Assembly: GCA_026397915.1 (NCBI GenBank)
Contig: JAPLTX010000055.1
Location: forward strand, 1-64,000
DNA: 64,000 nt
Reading direction: 5' to 3'
From: Verrucomicrobiota bacterium
Lineage (GTDB): Bacteria; Verrucomicrobiota; Verrucomicrobiia; CAIQCK01
Below the pieces are notes generated by a model. The model saw only the letters and a program-made list of their open reading frames with translations. It ran no database searches and had not been told where the DNA came from. Numbering within the stretch: position 1 is the first letter of the stretch; each line of letters begins with the position of its first letter. This document shows positions 35,795-44,844 of the stretch, piece by piece. A program made the translations under genes and the position numbers.

Positions 35795-37255
35795 GTGAAC
35801 ATCGTGCTAGCAACTTCTCCCGCAGAGGAGGACAGACATGGCGTGCGGTCGCTGCCCCCTCTTTGTTTGGGGTATCTCGCCGCTTCCCTGAAAACACTGC
35901 CCGGCGTGAATGTCCGGATAGTAGACGCTTACGGGGAAGACCTGAGCACCGACGCGGCGGCGGCGAGGATTCTCGCTTTGCAGCCGGATGTGCTCGGCGT
36001 GTCATGCACGAGCTTTTGTTTCAAAGCCGGCTTGAGGCTTGTGAACAAGGTCAAGACCCAGAAGCGCGACATGTTGGCCATCATGGGCGGCTATCATCCC
36101 ACCATGTTTGATGACCTCATGCTTAAAGAGGTTCCCCAGTTGGACATGGTCCTTCGTGGAGAAGCCGACAACAGTCTGCCGGAGTTGTGCTCGCGACTGT
36201 TGCGCGGGCAGTCCGTGGCAGGATCTTCCGGCCTCTCCTACCGATCGAACGGCCAAATCGTGAGAGGCATCCCTCAGCAGATTGACGACTTGGACAGTCT
36301 TCCTTTCCCGGACAGGGAAGCGATGGACTTCGCGGGCTACTTCTACCAGTTTGGCGGGTTTTATCTGCCCAAGATACCAGCGGCAGCCAATGTGGTTTCT
36401 TCCAGGTCCTGTCCGTTCAAATGCACCTTTTGTCCGAAGATGTTCCCCGAGTGGCGTTACAGGATCAGAAGTGCTGAGAATATCTTCCAAGAGCTTCTCG
36501 AACTTCGTTCGCGCGGAGCGGAAATCGTCTTCTTCCAGGATGAGAACTTCTCCCACGACGTGAAGAGGGTCGAAAAGCTCTGCCGGATGATCATCGAGCA
36601 ACGTCTTAACATGCGGTTCGCGTTTCAGGGAACGATCCACCACCTGCCAGATCATGTCTTTCAACTCATGCAGGCTGCCGGGTTTGACGCGCTCTTTGTG
36701 GGCGTGGAAAGTGGCAGTGATGACCAGCTCAAGCGGTATCGAAAGCCGTCCCGAAGCGGCAACCTCGCCAGCGGCATCCTGCGGGCCAAGAAGGCTCATA
36801 TGGCCGTGATCGCTTTTTTTATCCACGGCGGTTCCGGCGAAACCGCGGAGGACGCGCGGGCGACGCAGAAGTTCATTCGGGAGGTCCGGCCGCACGTCTG
36901 CGGCGCCAGCGAGCTGTCCGTCCAACCGGGCACGGTTTTATGGGATAAGCTGACGGAAAACGCGCCGCCACAAAACCTCGAAGCCTCGTGTCCTCGGAGA
37001 ATCCACGAGTTTTCCGGACAACATACGGCCCAAGAGATAAGCCAGCGCAGAAAGGGTTTTCAGAAGGCGTTCGGCCAGTCGTGGACATCCTTTGGCCGAA
37101 TCAAGGAAGCATTGGGCCTGCTCAGACACAATCGAACGCTCCAGAGAATCGCGAAAGACATGCTTTTAGATCCCAAGTCTTTCCTTCAGCTCATTCGGGG
37201 AGGACCACGGGCAAAAGATGATGCAAGGCTTCCCGTTTCGCGCCAGAACTCTTGA
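35795..37255 (+). CDS. B12-binding-domain radical SAM protein
   Basis: About 486 residues: an N-terminal cobalamin-binding-like Rossmann domain (VNIVLATSPAEED, GYLAASLKTL, LGVSCTSF), then a radical SAM domain with CPFKCTFC near residues 210-217 and FFQDENFSHD. The domain order is that of BchE-like enzymes and uncharacterised methyltransferases or cyclases. GTG 35795 is chosen; a TTG at 35738 gives a longer version. GC content is somewhat lower than in the flanking genes. Product and substrate are unknown. The gap 35580-35794 holds no recognised feature. Confidence 0.85.
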   Translation: MNIVLATSPAEEDRHGVRSLPPLCLGYLAASLKTLPGVNVRIVDAYGEDLSTDAAAARILALQPDVLGVSCTSFCFKAGLRLVNKVKTQKRDMLAIMGGYHPTMFDDLMLKEVPQLDMVLRGEADNSLPELCSRLLRGQSVAGSSGLSYRSNGQIVRGIPQQIDDLDSLPFPDREAMDFAGYFYQFGGFYLPKIPAAANVVSSRSCPFKCTFCPKMFPEWRYRIRSAENIFQELLELRSRGAEIVFFQDENFSHDVKRVEKLCRMIIEQRLNMRFAFQGTIHHLPDHVFQLMQAAGFDALFVGVESGSDDQLKRYRKPSRSGNLASGILRAKKAHMAVIAFFIHGGSGETAEDARATQKFIREVRPHVCGASELSVQPGTVLWDKLTENAPPQNLEASCPRRIHEFSGQHTAQEISQRRKGFQKAFGQSWTSFGRIKEALGLLRHNRTLQRIAKDMLLDPKSFLQLIRGGPRAKDDARLPVSRQNS

Positions 37256-37342
37256 GCCGCCGAAGACCGGATCGCCCTGCTGCCTGCGGTTCTGCAAGGG
37301 CTGCGCGCGCATGGGCGTCCTGATGCACTACGCGCAAGAAGC

Positions 37343-38626
37343 TCACCCCTCAACCTGTCCCGCCAGCAGGGCGGTCATCGCCGAAGAGATTTCGCGTGCC
37401 AGCTCCCTCTCGACGTGATTAGGAATCGCCTTCATGACGGCGGCCATCCTCCGGTTGTCGCGCGCGCGACTGACTTCGGCGAAGATCGTGCGCAACGGGT
37501 CAGCTTCCAGCGCCTCGCTGTCCACCACGCGCGTCAAACCGCGCCGCATACACGCCGCAAGTGTGGCCTCCACCTGCGACTGGCTGCGCTCGCGCACGCA
37601 GACGAACGGCGTCCGGCACGCGACGGCGTCGTTCACCGTGCCGCCACCGGCCCGCGTGACGAGCAGGTCCACAAACGGAAACAGTTCCTGCGTCGTGCCG
37701 CCCGGCACCGGCGCGAAGGCGCGGACACGCGGACAACGACGGGCGACGACGGGATCGGCCAACCGCCGGACGTTACCGCGCCCGGCGAGTCGGCGCGGAA
37801 TGTAGAACGCCACGTTCAATCGCCGCGCTTCGAGTTCGCTGCTGGCGTCGAGAAAAGCCGGCACGAGCCGTTGGAGAAGCGCGTCCCAAGCCGGCGTGTC
37901 GCCGCCTTGAATCATCACGATTCGGCCCGGCATGGCTAAACCGAGGTATTCCCGAGCCTGCTGCTTGTTCCACGCAGCCGTGCCACCGAGCACGCCGGAA
38001 AGCCGCCGCACCACCGCGCGCGGCGCGACACGTCGCCAATGGGCGCGGAATAGCGGTGGTGAGATGAACTCTGGAAAGAGAAACAGTTTCCGTGTTAACG
38101 ACTCATCCCGGCGGATGGCGGCAATGAGAGAACGCCACTGTGTGCACTGGCGGGCCGTCAGCGGCTCCTTGGCATCGGCGAAGATCATGTCCAGCGTTCG
38201 CCCCCAAGCGTGGTCGCAGATGCTGACGCACGGGATGCCGTGCTTCGCCGCCCACCGCGCGGCGGCGGGGACACCGAACTCGACGACGAGGTCGAAGTCG
38301 TCAGGTCGCGCGTCAGCCGCGTAGCGGTCACTGGCGGCGCGGTAATCACCGATCAACGCAAGCGTGCCGGCGATGGAGACTTCGCCAGTGGACGCGTCTT
38401 TGGCGAGTTGGATGAGATTGTTGACCGGTTCGACGTTCACGCGACCGGTGGCGATGAGATCACGGCAGAGACTGCGATTGTAGTCAGCGCGCGCGCGATT
38501 CCAGATTGTCGCGTGGCTGCCGGGGCGTTGCGCGAGCAGTTCCTTCACAACATAAGAGAGCAGCGCGGAAGGACCGAATCCATCCTCGTTTGGCACGGCC
38601 AGGATGTGCAGGGGTGGTTTCATCAC
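37343..38626 (-). CDS. Glycosyltransferase-like protein (UGT/MurG C-terminal fold)
   Basis: A 427-residue cytosolic protein resembling GT-B glycosyltransferases: LHILAVPNEDGFGPSALLSYVVKELL at the N-terminus, GIPCVSICDHAW near residue 130, and a C-terminal acceptor/donor region GRIVMIQGGDTPAW and VTRAGGGTVNDAVACRTPFVCVRE, which parallels the GG.GT..E...G.P motif of the GT28/MurG group. Donor and acceptor are unknown. It is divergent from the URO-D family gene across 92 bp in which no clear promoter was found. Confidence 0.75.
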   Translation of the reverse strand: MMKPPLHILAVPNEDGFGPSALLSYVVKELLAQRPGSHATIWNRARADYNRSLCRDLIATGRVNVEPVNNLIQLAKDASTGEVSIAGTLALIGDYRAASDRYAADARPDDFDLVVEFGVPAAARWAAKHGIPCVSICDHAWGRTLDMIFADAKEPLTARQCTQWRSLIAAIRRDESLTRKLFLFPEFISPPLFRAHWRRVAPRAVVRRLSGVLGGTAAWNKQQAREYLGLAMPGRIVMIQGGDTPAWDALLQRLVPAFLDASSELEARRLNVAFYIPRRLAGRGNVRRLADPVVARRCPRVRAFAPVPGGTTQELFPFVDLLVTRAGGGTVNDAVACRTPFVCVRERSQSQVEATLAACMRRGLTRVVDSEALEADPLRTIFAEVSRARDNRRMAAVMKAIPNHVERELAREISSAMTALLAGQVEG

Positions 38627-38718
38627 CGGTTCCCAGCACTACCAAGAACCGCCTGCCGTCGCCAGCAAATGCGCGGAAAAACTTTGCGGTGGCCGCGCCA
38701 GCTCGTTAAGGTTTCGCC

Positions 38719-39726
38719 ATGAACGGTCGCGAACGAGTCCTCGCTCTATTGGAAGGCCGGCCCACAGACCGGCTGCCATTGATGCCCATCACCATGATGT
38801 TCGCCGGCGACCAGATCGGCGCGCGCTACGGCGATTACGCCCGCGACTACCGCGTCATGGTCGAGGCGCAGCTCCGCACCGCCGAGAAGTTCGACTTCGA
38901 TTACGTCTCCGGCATCTCCGACCCCGCGCGTGAGGCGGCCGACTATGGCGCTAACATCGAGTATTTCGATAACCAGCCGCCCGCGATCAACGAGACCGAC
39001 GCGCGGCTCGCCGACAAGACCGAACTGGCGCGCATGAAGTCGCCCGATCCGCTCGGCGGCGGCCGGATGCACGACCGCGTCAAGGCGATGGCGTTGTTCC
39101 GCGAGCGCGTCCGCGGCGAGAAGCTCATCGAAGGATGGGTTGAAGGCCCGTGCGCCGAAGGCTCCGACCTTCGCGGCATCAACACGCTGATGCTCGATTT
39201 CTTCGACGACGAGAAATTCATCCGCGACCTGTTCGAGTTCGTCGTCGCGACGGCGCTGCGTTTCGCCCGCGTGCAAGTGGAGGCTGGCGCGGACATCATC
39301 GGCGTCGGCGACGCGGCGGCGTCGCTGGTCGGACCGGAGATTTACAATGAGTTCGTCTGGCCCTACGAGAAGAAGCTCGTGGACGGCCTGCACGCGATGT
39401 GCACGCGCGTGCGCCTGCACATTTGCGGCAACACCAACGCCATCCTCGAAGGCATGGGCAAGCTCGGCTGCGAGATCGTGGACCTCGACTCGATGGTGCC
39501 CGTCTCCGCCGCGCGCGAGAAGATGGGGTTGCTGCAAACGCTGCTCGGCAACATCAATCCCGTCAGCGTGCTGCGCGACGGCACGCCGGAGTCGGTGACG
39601 GCGGCTATCGCCGAGTGTCATTGCCAAGGCATCCCCCGCTACATCGTCGGTGCTGGCTGCGAAGTCCCCCGCGACACGCCCGAAGCCAACGTCCGCGCGC
39701 TGACCAACTACGCTCGCTCGAATTGA
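38719..39726 (+). CDS. Uroporphyrinogen decarboxylase (URO-D) family protein
   Basis: A 335-residue TIM-barrel of the URO-D family. RERVLALLEGRPTDRLPLMP opens the protein and LHICGNTNAILEGMGKLGCEIVDLDSMV near residues 233-260 is the conserved metal/substrate region (H-x-CGN) of the methyltransferase-like members (MtaA/CmuA-like) rather than true HemE. A corrinoid-linked methyltransferase role is therefore likelier than haem synthesis. Its stop is about 47 bp before the 21-bp repeat array. Confidence 0.85.
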   Translation: MNGRERVLALLEGRPTDRLPLMPITMMFAGDQIGARYGDYARDYRVMVEAQLRTAEKFDFDYVSGISDPAREAADYGANIEYFDNQPPAINETDARLADKTELARMKSPDPLGGGRMHDRVKAMALFRERVRGEKLIEGWVEGPCAEGSDLRGINTLMLDFFDDEKFIRDLFEFVVATALRFARVQVEAGADIIGVGDAAASLVGPEIYNEFVWPYEKKLVDGLHAMCTRVRLHICGNTNAILEGMGKLGCEIVDLDSMVPVSAAREKMGLLQTLLGNINPVSVLRDGTPESVTAAIAECHCQGIPRYIVGAGCEVPRDTPEANVRALTNYARSN

Positions 39727-39773
39727 ACTACCGGTCCCGTCGCGAACAGAAGCTCGGCCTGAACAAGGTTGAC

Positions 39774-40403
39774 CCGACGCTCGGCAGAAGACAACCTGTT
39801 TGGCCTAAAAACAGAGTCAAAGCCGGTTCATAAAAGCCTTCATTCCATCCAAAACGGGGTTTGATCGGCTTGAACCGGCCCTTATCCACGCCAAAACAGC
39901 CACGTTTTGCCTCAAAACAGCCTTGGTTTGACCCATTCCAACCTTGGTCCGGGCCATTCCAGCCTTGGAATGACGTATTTCAGCCTTGGAACGTGACAAA
40001 CCAACCTTGAAATGAAGCAAAGCAACCATGCTTTACGACAAAACAACCTTGCTTTGAACCGTTGCAGCCTTGTTTTGCGTCAAAGCAACCTTGATCCAGC
40101 CCAAAGCAACCCTGCTTCATGACGGAACAGCCTTGCTTCATAACAAAGCAGCCTTGATTTGAGCCATTGCAGCCTTGCTCCGTGCCAAATCAACCTTGCT
40201 TCGCCGTAAAGCAAACCTGCTCCAAGCCGTTGCAGCCCTGCTTTACGTCAAAGCAACCCTGCTCCATGACAGAACAACCCTGCTTTGCGGCAAAGCGGCA
40301 TTGTTTTGAGACGGAAACGGTCGTTTCCGAGTCGGACAAACCCTTGGCTGTGCCGAAAACGGCCTTCCGCCGGCCAAAAGAACCCGTCTGATCGGCAGAA
40401 CAG
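39774..40403. repeat. Array of 30 degenerate 21-bp units with internal dyad symmetry
   Basis: Exactly 30 consecutive 21-bp steps fit this block. The clearest 18 units run from 39921 to 40298, with consensus CCTTGCTTTGNGNCAAAGCA plus A. Positions 2 (C), 4 (T) and 5 (G) are invariant in these 18. Many units contain TTGCTTTG and CAAAGCAA arms around a 3-bp centre, an 8-bp dyad. Edge units are more diverged. The period equals two helical turns and seven codons, so accidental ORFs on both strands encode heptads such as QPCFAAK; no start, signal or codon bias supports translation. No cas genes or unique spacers are present. The flanks 39727-39773 and 40404-40527 hold nothing recognised. Confidence 0.92.
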
Positions 40404-40536
40404 GGATGTTGGAGAAAGCCGAAGACCGAAGGTGCTTGGCGGAGACAAGCCCAAAGCTCACCTAGGATTATCGTGCCGATGTCCCTCTACGGGAACAATG
40501 CGTGATCTGTCAGTCCCGTGTGGTAAGATGGTTTGT

Positions 40537-41436
40537 ATGACAAACATTCCGAATGTTTTTCACCTCCAGTTCACGCCGGAACACTGGAGTCGGCTCGAAC
40601 GGTTACGGAGCTTGCTTGGCGAACCGCTTCCCACCACACGCGACTGTTACGAGGCTTTAGATGCGTGTATCGGACATCTGCGCAAGTATCAAGTGTTCGA
40701 GCGAATTGCTGCGCGCATCGTTCCAAATCTCCCGAAAGATCGGGAGGAGCTTGAACACCGTGGTGGCTCGCGCAATATCCATTCGGAAGAATTTGGCGCA
40801 CTGATCGAAGCCATGATTTGTGAGTTATACGCATCTCTCGACGGTCTGCGGCAGTTTCTTTGCGTTGTTTTCCCGAAGACACAGGGCATGCAGAAGAAAT
40901 CCAACGAGAAACTTTTCAAACGGGCAAAGGAACAAGCCTACGGTGCAGACTTCCCAGAGCCGATGCGCGTTGCGCTGGCGGCGGCCTACGATGATTGGTT
41001 TCCGAAACTCCGCGACTTGCGGACTGAGATTTCTCACGGCACAGTCGGCTCCTTCCACCTCGACGCAAGGAGCAACAACGTTACCTATTTCAACCAAGGC
41101 TTGGGTTCCCCACATCGCGCGTTCGTCCTCAAAGATGTCGTCACTGTTGTTCGCGGATACGAAGCACAGGTTCGATCACTCCTCGAAAATGTGGCTGGGT
41201 TTTTCCTCCCACAATTAGTTCCAGTGCCACGCATGTATCCTTGCGGCTTCTACCTCGGTCGCATCTACATCCGCATGGTCGCTCCTTCGCTAGAAGTCGA
41301 TTTCAACAGCGGTCACTGCGCCTCTTGGGATTGGTTTGAAAAGGAGCCTGGACATTTTTGCCCTCTGGCAAAGCAATGCGGCGCGTATGACCGCAAATGG
41401 CCCGGCGGAAGCGCCGCAGTCGTCGGAACCCACTAA
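40537..41436 (+). CDS. HEPN-like hypothetical protein
   Basis: About 299 residues from ATG 40537 (ATG 40528 is nearly equivalent); an upstream in-frame extension into the repeat array is unlikely to be coding. The protein looks helical and contains RTEISH at residues 162-167, fitting the RxxxxH motif of HEPN domains, in the context LRDLRTEISHG that is common in HEPN proteins. The C-terminus has a Cys/His cluster (HCASWDWFEKEPGHFCPLAKQC), perhaps a metal site. HEPN proteins are often RNases in defence or toxin-antitoxin systems, but no partner gene adjoins. GC content is clearly below that of its neighbours, suggesting transfer. Function unknown. Confidence 0.65.
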   Translation: MTNIPNVFHLQFTPEHWSRLERLRSLLGEPLPTTRDCYEALDACIGHLRKYQVFERIAARIVPNLPKDREELEHRGGSRNIHSEEFGALIEAMICELYASLDGLRQFLCVVFPKTQGMQKKSNEKLFKRAKEQAYGADFPEPMRVALAAAYDDWFPKLRDLRTEISHGTVGSFHLDARSNNVTYFNQGLGSPHRAFVLKDVVTVVRGYEAQVRSLLENVAGFFLPQLVPVPRMYPCGFYLGRIYIRMVAPSLEVDFNSGHCASWDWFEKEPGHFCPLAKQCGAYDRKWPGGSAAVVGTH

Positions 41437-41490
41437 GGCATGCAACCAAACTGATTTACGCGGAGCGTCGGTTCCGGCAAAGTAACGACC

Positions 41491-42309
41491 ATGCGCTACC
41501 TGCTACCTCTGCTGTTGCTCGCGGTTGCTGCGCGGGCTGAACTGAGAACCGACATCGAGTTCGCCAAGGCTGGCGGCACCAACCTGACGCTGGATGCGTT
41601 TATGCCGGAGGGCAGTGGGCCGTTCCCCACGTGCATCCTCGTCCACGGTGGCGGGTTCACGAAAGGCGACAAGACGACGTTGATCAAGCCGCTGTTCGAG
41701 CCGCTGAGCAAGGCAGGGTTCACGTGGTTCACGATCAACTACCGGCTCGCGCCGCAGCATCGCTACCCGGCGTGCGTCGAGGACGTGGAGAGCGCCATTC
41801 GCTGGGTGAAGGCGCACGTGGCGGAATACAAGGCCGACCCGAAGCGCATCGCGATCATCGGTGAATCGGCGGGCGGTCATCTGGTGTCGCTGGCGGGCGT
41901 GCGGGCCAAGGGCGACACGCGCGTGGCGGCGGTGGTGCCGTTCTACGCGCCGCACGATCTGGAGTTGCAGGTGAACCATCGCCATGCGCTCGGCCCTTCG
42001 ATGGAGGCGCTGTTCGGGCTGACGGAGTTGAACGACGCGGCGTGGAAGACGCTGCGCGAGGCGTCGCCGATCAGTTACGTCCGCCAAAATCTACCGCCGT
42101 ATCTGCTCGTTCACGGCACGAAGGACGCGACGGTGCCGTTCGAGCAGTCGCTGAAGTTTCAGGAAAAGATGAAGGCCGTCGGCAACGTGTGCGACCTGAT
42201 CGCCGTCGAAGGCGGCATCCACGGCATGGGCGGCTGGGAGAAGATTGATCCAAGCTACAAGGAGAAGCTGGTGGCGTGGCTGCGCAAGGCGCTGGCAGCG
42301 AAGCCGTGA
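41491..42309 (+). CDS. Exported alpha/beta hydrolase (esterase)
   Basis: A 272-residue esterase with a short signal peptide (MRYLLPLLLLAVAARA). HGGGF near residue 51 provides the oxyanion hole, GESAGG near 129 the serine nucleophile, HGTKDATVP near 208 the acid and GGIHGMGG near 238 the histidine, so the catalytic set is complete. The family includes carbohydrate and carboxyl esterases. The next gene, also an alpha/beta hydrolase, starts 29 bp downstream. Confidence 0.88.
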   Translation: MRYLLPLLLLAVAARAELRTDIEFAKAGGTNLTLDAFMPEGSGPFPTCILVHGGGFTKGDKTTLIKPLFEPLSKAGFTWFTINYRLAPQHRYPACVEDVESAIRWVKAHVAEYKADPKRIAIIGESAGGHLVSLAGVRAKGDTRVAAVVPFYAPHDLELQVNHRHALGPSMEALFGLTELNDAAWKTLREASPISYVRQNLPPYLLVHGTKDATVPFEQSLKFQEKMKAVGNVCDLIAVEGGIHGMGGWEKIDPSYKEKLVAWLRKALAAKP

Positions 42310-42338
42310 TGACCGCAGCTCAAAGGAGAACGAGTCGA

Positions 42339-43172
42339 ATGAACAGAAGATCATTGTTGCTGCGGTGCGGGTGGCTCTTGTCGCTGGGCTGCTTGTGGGG
42401 ACAATCAACGGCCGCTGAGGCCGCCAAACCGCCGTCGCAATTCGTTTTCAAGACGGTTGGCGAACGCAAGCTCGTGGCGGATGTTTCCTATCCGGAGCGA
42501 TGGCGTCAGGGTGACAAGTGGCCGGCGATCGTCTTCTGGTCGGGCGGCGGCTTTTCCACCGGGGAAACGCCTCAATTTCGGCCGCAGGCCGAGCATTTTG
42601 CCAAACGCGGGATGGTGGCGATCCGCGCCGAGTATCGCGGCCGGATCAAGGACGGCGTCGGCGTGGACGAGTGTTTGAAGGACGCCATCAGCGCGATGCG
42701 ATGGGTCCGCAAGAACGCGGCCATGCTGGGTGTGGACCCGAACCGGATCATCTCGTCGGGTGGATCGGCCGGCGGATTTTTGGCGGCGTCGGTCTGGACG
42801 GCGGAGAATCTGCATTCGCCGAGCGACGACCTGTCGGTTTCACCCAAGCCCAACGCGATGATCCTGTTCAACCCCGCCCTGGGATTTGACACTTGGAAGA
42901 AGGCTCGCGTGGACGTGCCGCCCGCCATGCCCGATCCGCTGCGTGACATCAAGAAAGGCATGCCGCCCGCGCTGGTCCTCATCGGCTCAGCGGACGAATT
43001 CCTGCCGGCCTGCCAGAGTTTCTGCGCCAAAGGACGCGTGCTTGGCGCACGCATGGAAATCGAGATTTACGAGGGCCAGCCGCACGCGTTTTTCAACCGG
43101 CCACCTTGGCTGGAGAAAACCATCGAGCGAGCCGACCAGTTTCTTGAAGCAACTGGGTTCCTTGCGAAATAG
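42339..43172 (+). CDS. Exported alpha/beta hydrolase (esterase/lipase-like)
   Basis: A 277-residue protein with a signal peptide (MNRRSLLLRCGWLLSLGCLWG). SGGGF replaces the usual HGGGF, the elbow GGSAGG carries the serine, GSADEFLP supplies the acid and GQPHAFF the histidine. AAGGAGA 10 bp before ATG 42339 decides the start. It shares an operon with the preceding esterase but is only distantly similar, which suggests action on different substituents of one polysaccharide. Confidence 0.82.
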   Translation: MNRRSLLLRCGWLLSLGCLWGQSTAAEAAKPPSQFVFKTVGERKLVADVSYPERWRQGDKWPAIVFWSGGGFSTGETPQFRPQAEHFAKRGMVAIRAEYRGRIKDGVGVDECLKDAISAMRWVRKNAAMLGVDPNRIISSGGSAGGFLAASVWTAENLHSPSDDLSVSPKPNAMILFNPALGFDTWKKARVDVPPAMPDPLRDIKKGMPPALVLIGSADEFLPACQSFCAKGRVLGARMEIEIYEGQPHAFFNRPPWLEKTIERADQFLEATGFLAK

Positions 43173-43204
43173 TGCCGGGCCGTCGGTGTCGCTAGAGGAG
43201 AACT

Positions 43205-44785
43205 GTGAATCACGAACCTTCATCTGTCAGGACGCGCCCCCCACTTCTCACCCCTGCTGCGTGCTGTGCCATGCGTCGCGTGTTTCTCAAACTCGTTGGA
43301 GTCGCGTCGTTCGTCTGCGCGGTCGTGACGCCAATCACTGTGGCAGCAGATGTGGCTTGGAGTCGGCAGGAATTGACGGCGTTCATGCGCCAACTCGCCG
43401 GCTACGTTGTTGACCACCACATGCGGCGCGACAACTCGCCGATGCGCGGCAAGGTCTATGAGTTCTACGATCCCGCTACGCGCCAGCAAGGCTACGGCGG
43501 CGGTTGGGACACGATGCACGACGGGGCGTTCTTCGCCAACGCTTGCATCCTCGCCTACCGCGCCACGGGCGATGAGTTCTATCTCCAGACCGTGCGCGAC
43601 TGGATCCTGCCGTTCTACGTGCGCATGGCGAACAACTCCGACACGCTCTTCCCCGACCGCACGGCGGCGTTCTCCGACGGCCAGAAGTTGCCACCCGAGC
43701 GCGCCACGGCCGTCAAGGGCTTCATCCCCTATTGGTGGGACGACGGCCACGGCGTGAACTTTGACGCCATCGCCCAGAAGATGACCATCCGCCAACTGCT
43801 GCGCGATACCAGCACCATCACCAACGATCCTGACAACAAACAGGGCATTCTGGCCGGTTACTCGCACGGCACCAGCAATCACATGGCACTCAATATGTTT
43901 CCGATGTGGGCCAACGCCTGGCTGCTCACGCGCGACCCGGCCGTTGCCGAGGCGATCCATCACCTGCGCCAGTCGCGCATCCACATGATCAAGATGGACC
44001 TGCCGTGGCTCCAGGTGGCCGATTTCCAGGCCAGCAGCGACGCCACGCAAGCGCAGAAGGTCGCCGGCAACTTCGACACGCTGCCGTGGCCACCGGCGAA
44101 GTCGTCGTGGTGGCAGGCGATGGTCGCGAAGAAGAAGACCGCGCTTACGCCGTTCCACGACGAGGCCCAGGGCGATTACTATGGCGCCGTCATCGGCAAA
44201 CGCGTTGGCCCTGGCACCGCCAAACGCCTCACGCAGCTCACCTACGATGTCATCCGGCTTCAGGACCGTTGGTATGGCAACAAGCCCCGCCCGCGCGGCG
44301 AGATGTATGGCGCGGAGACCTGGCCGATGGTGTTCATCACCGACGGCAAGTTTGAATCGTTGGCCGGCGAGCGGCCGGAAGTGTTGCTGGCGAGCCGGCT
44401 CAGCCCGCAGATCATGTGGGCCTGCGCGCAAAGCCTGCAACTGATGCGAGCGTTTCCCGACGCGTGGGAGAACTGGTTCAAGGGCAAATACGAGCGCCCG
44501 CCGGAAGGTTGGTCCGAGCCGCCCGCCGCGGAGGTGACTGCCACGTTGCGACGCGAACTCGAAGAAGGCCTGCGTTACTGGCAGAAAGACTGGCAAGCCC
44601 GCGGCTACATCCGCCCGCACTGGCCCATCGGCGGCAAACTGCCCACCAAGCACTACTGGCAACACCGCGTCAGCGAGACCGGCGGCTACGCGCACTTGAT
44701 CGCCGCGTGCGCGGATTATGTGATGCTGCTGAATGGCAAGAACGACTGGACTCTCGCATGGGCCGTGCAAGCACCGGCAAAATGA
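43205..44785 (+). CDS. Exported hypothetical protein, alpha/alpha-toroid glycosidase/lyase-like
   Basis: A 526-residue protein. GTG 43205 is preceded by AGAGGAG; an internal ATG at 43271 (MRRVFLKLVGVASF) would give a cleaner signal peptide. The mature part is helix-rich with repeated aromatic and Asp/His motifs (GGGWDTMHDGAFFANACILAYRATGDEFYL, PYWWDDGHGVNFD, GYSHGTSNHMALNMFPMWANAWLL) that suggest an (alpha/alpha)6 toroid as in unsaturated glucuronyl hydrolases or polysaccharide lyases. The family could not be named with certainty. Confidence 0.65.
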   Translation: MNHEPSSVRTRPPLLTPAACCAMRRVFLKLVGVASFVCAVVTPITVAADVAWSRQELTAFMRQLAGYVVDHHMRRDNSPMRGKVYEFYDPATRQQGYGGGWDTMHDGAFFANACILAYRATGDEFYLQTVRDWILPFYVRMANNSDTLFPDRTAAFSDGQKLPPERATAVKGFIPYWWDDGHGVNFDAIAQKMTIRQLLRDTSTITNDPDNKQGILAGYSHGTSNHMALNMFPMWANAWLLTRDPAVAEAIHHLRQSRIHMIKMDLPWLQVADFQASSDATQAQKVAGNFDTLPWPPAKSSWWQAMVAKKKTALTPFHDEAQGDYYGAVIGKRVGPGTAKRLTQLTYDVIRLQDRWYGNKPRPRGEMYGAETWPMVFITDGKFESLAGERPEVLLASRLSPQIMWACAQSLQLMRAFPDAWENWFKGKYERPPEGWSEPPAAEVTATLRRELEEGLRYWQKDWQARGYIRPHWPIGGKLPTKHYWQHRVSETGGYAHLIAACADYVMLLNGKNDWTLAWAVQAPAK

Positions 44786-44844
44786 TAGCATTCCCGCAGA
44801 ACAACTGTTAGAAACACCAAGAACAATCAACAGGAGACAACTTG

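Noticed and set aside
37256..37342. Short Cys-rich ORF between the radical SAM and glycosyltransferase genes
   Set aside because: Only a few codons of usable frame remain and no start or ribosome binding site supports it.
39817..40391. Heptad-repeat proteins encoded within the 21-bp array (plus and minus strand ORFs of about 70 residues)
   Set aside because: A 21-bp period keeps frames open by itself; there is no ribosome binding site or codon bias, and the array clearly runs past the ORF ends.
39774..40403. CRISPR array
   Set aside because: Repeats are contiguous 21-bp units with no unique spacers, and no cas genes are present.
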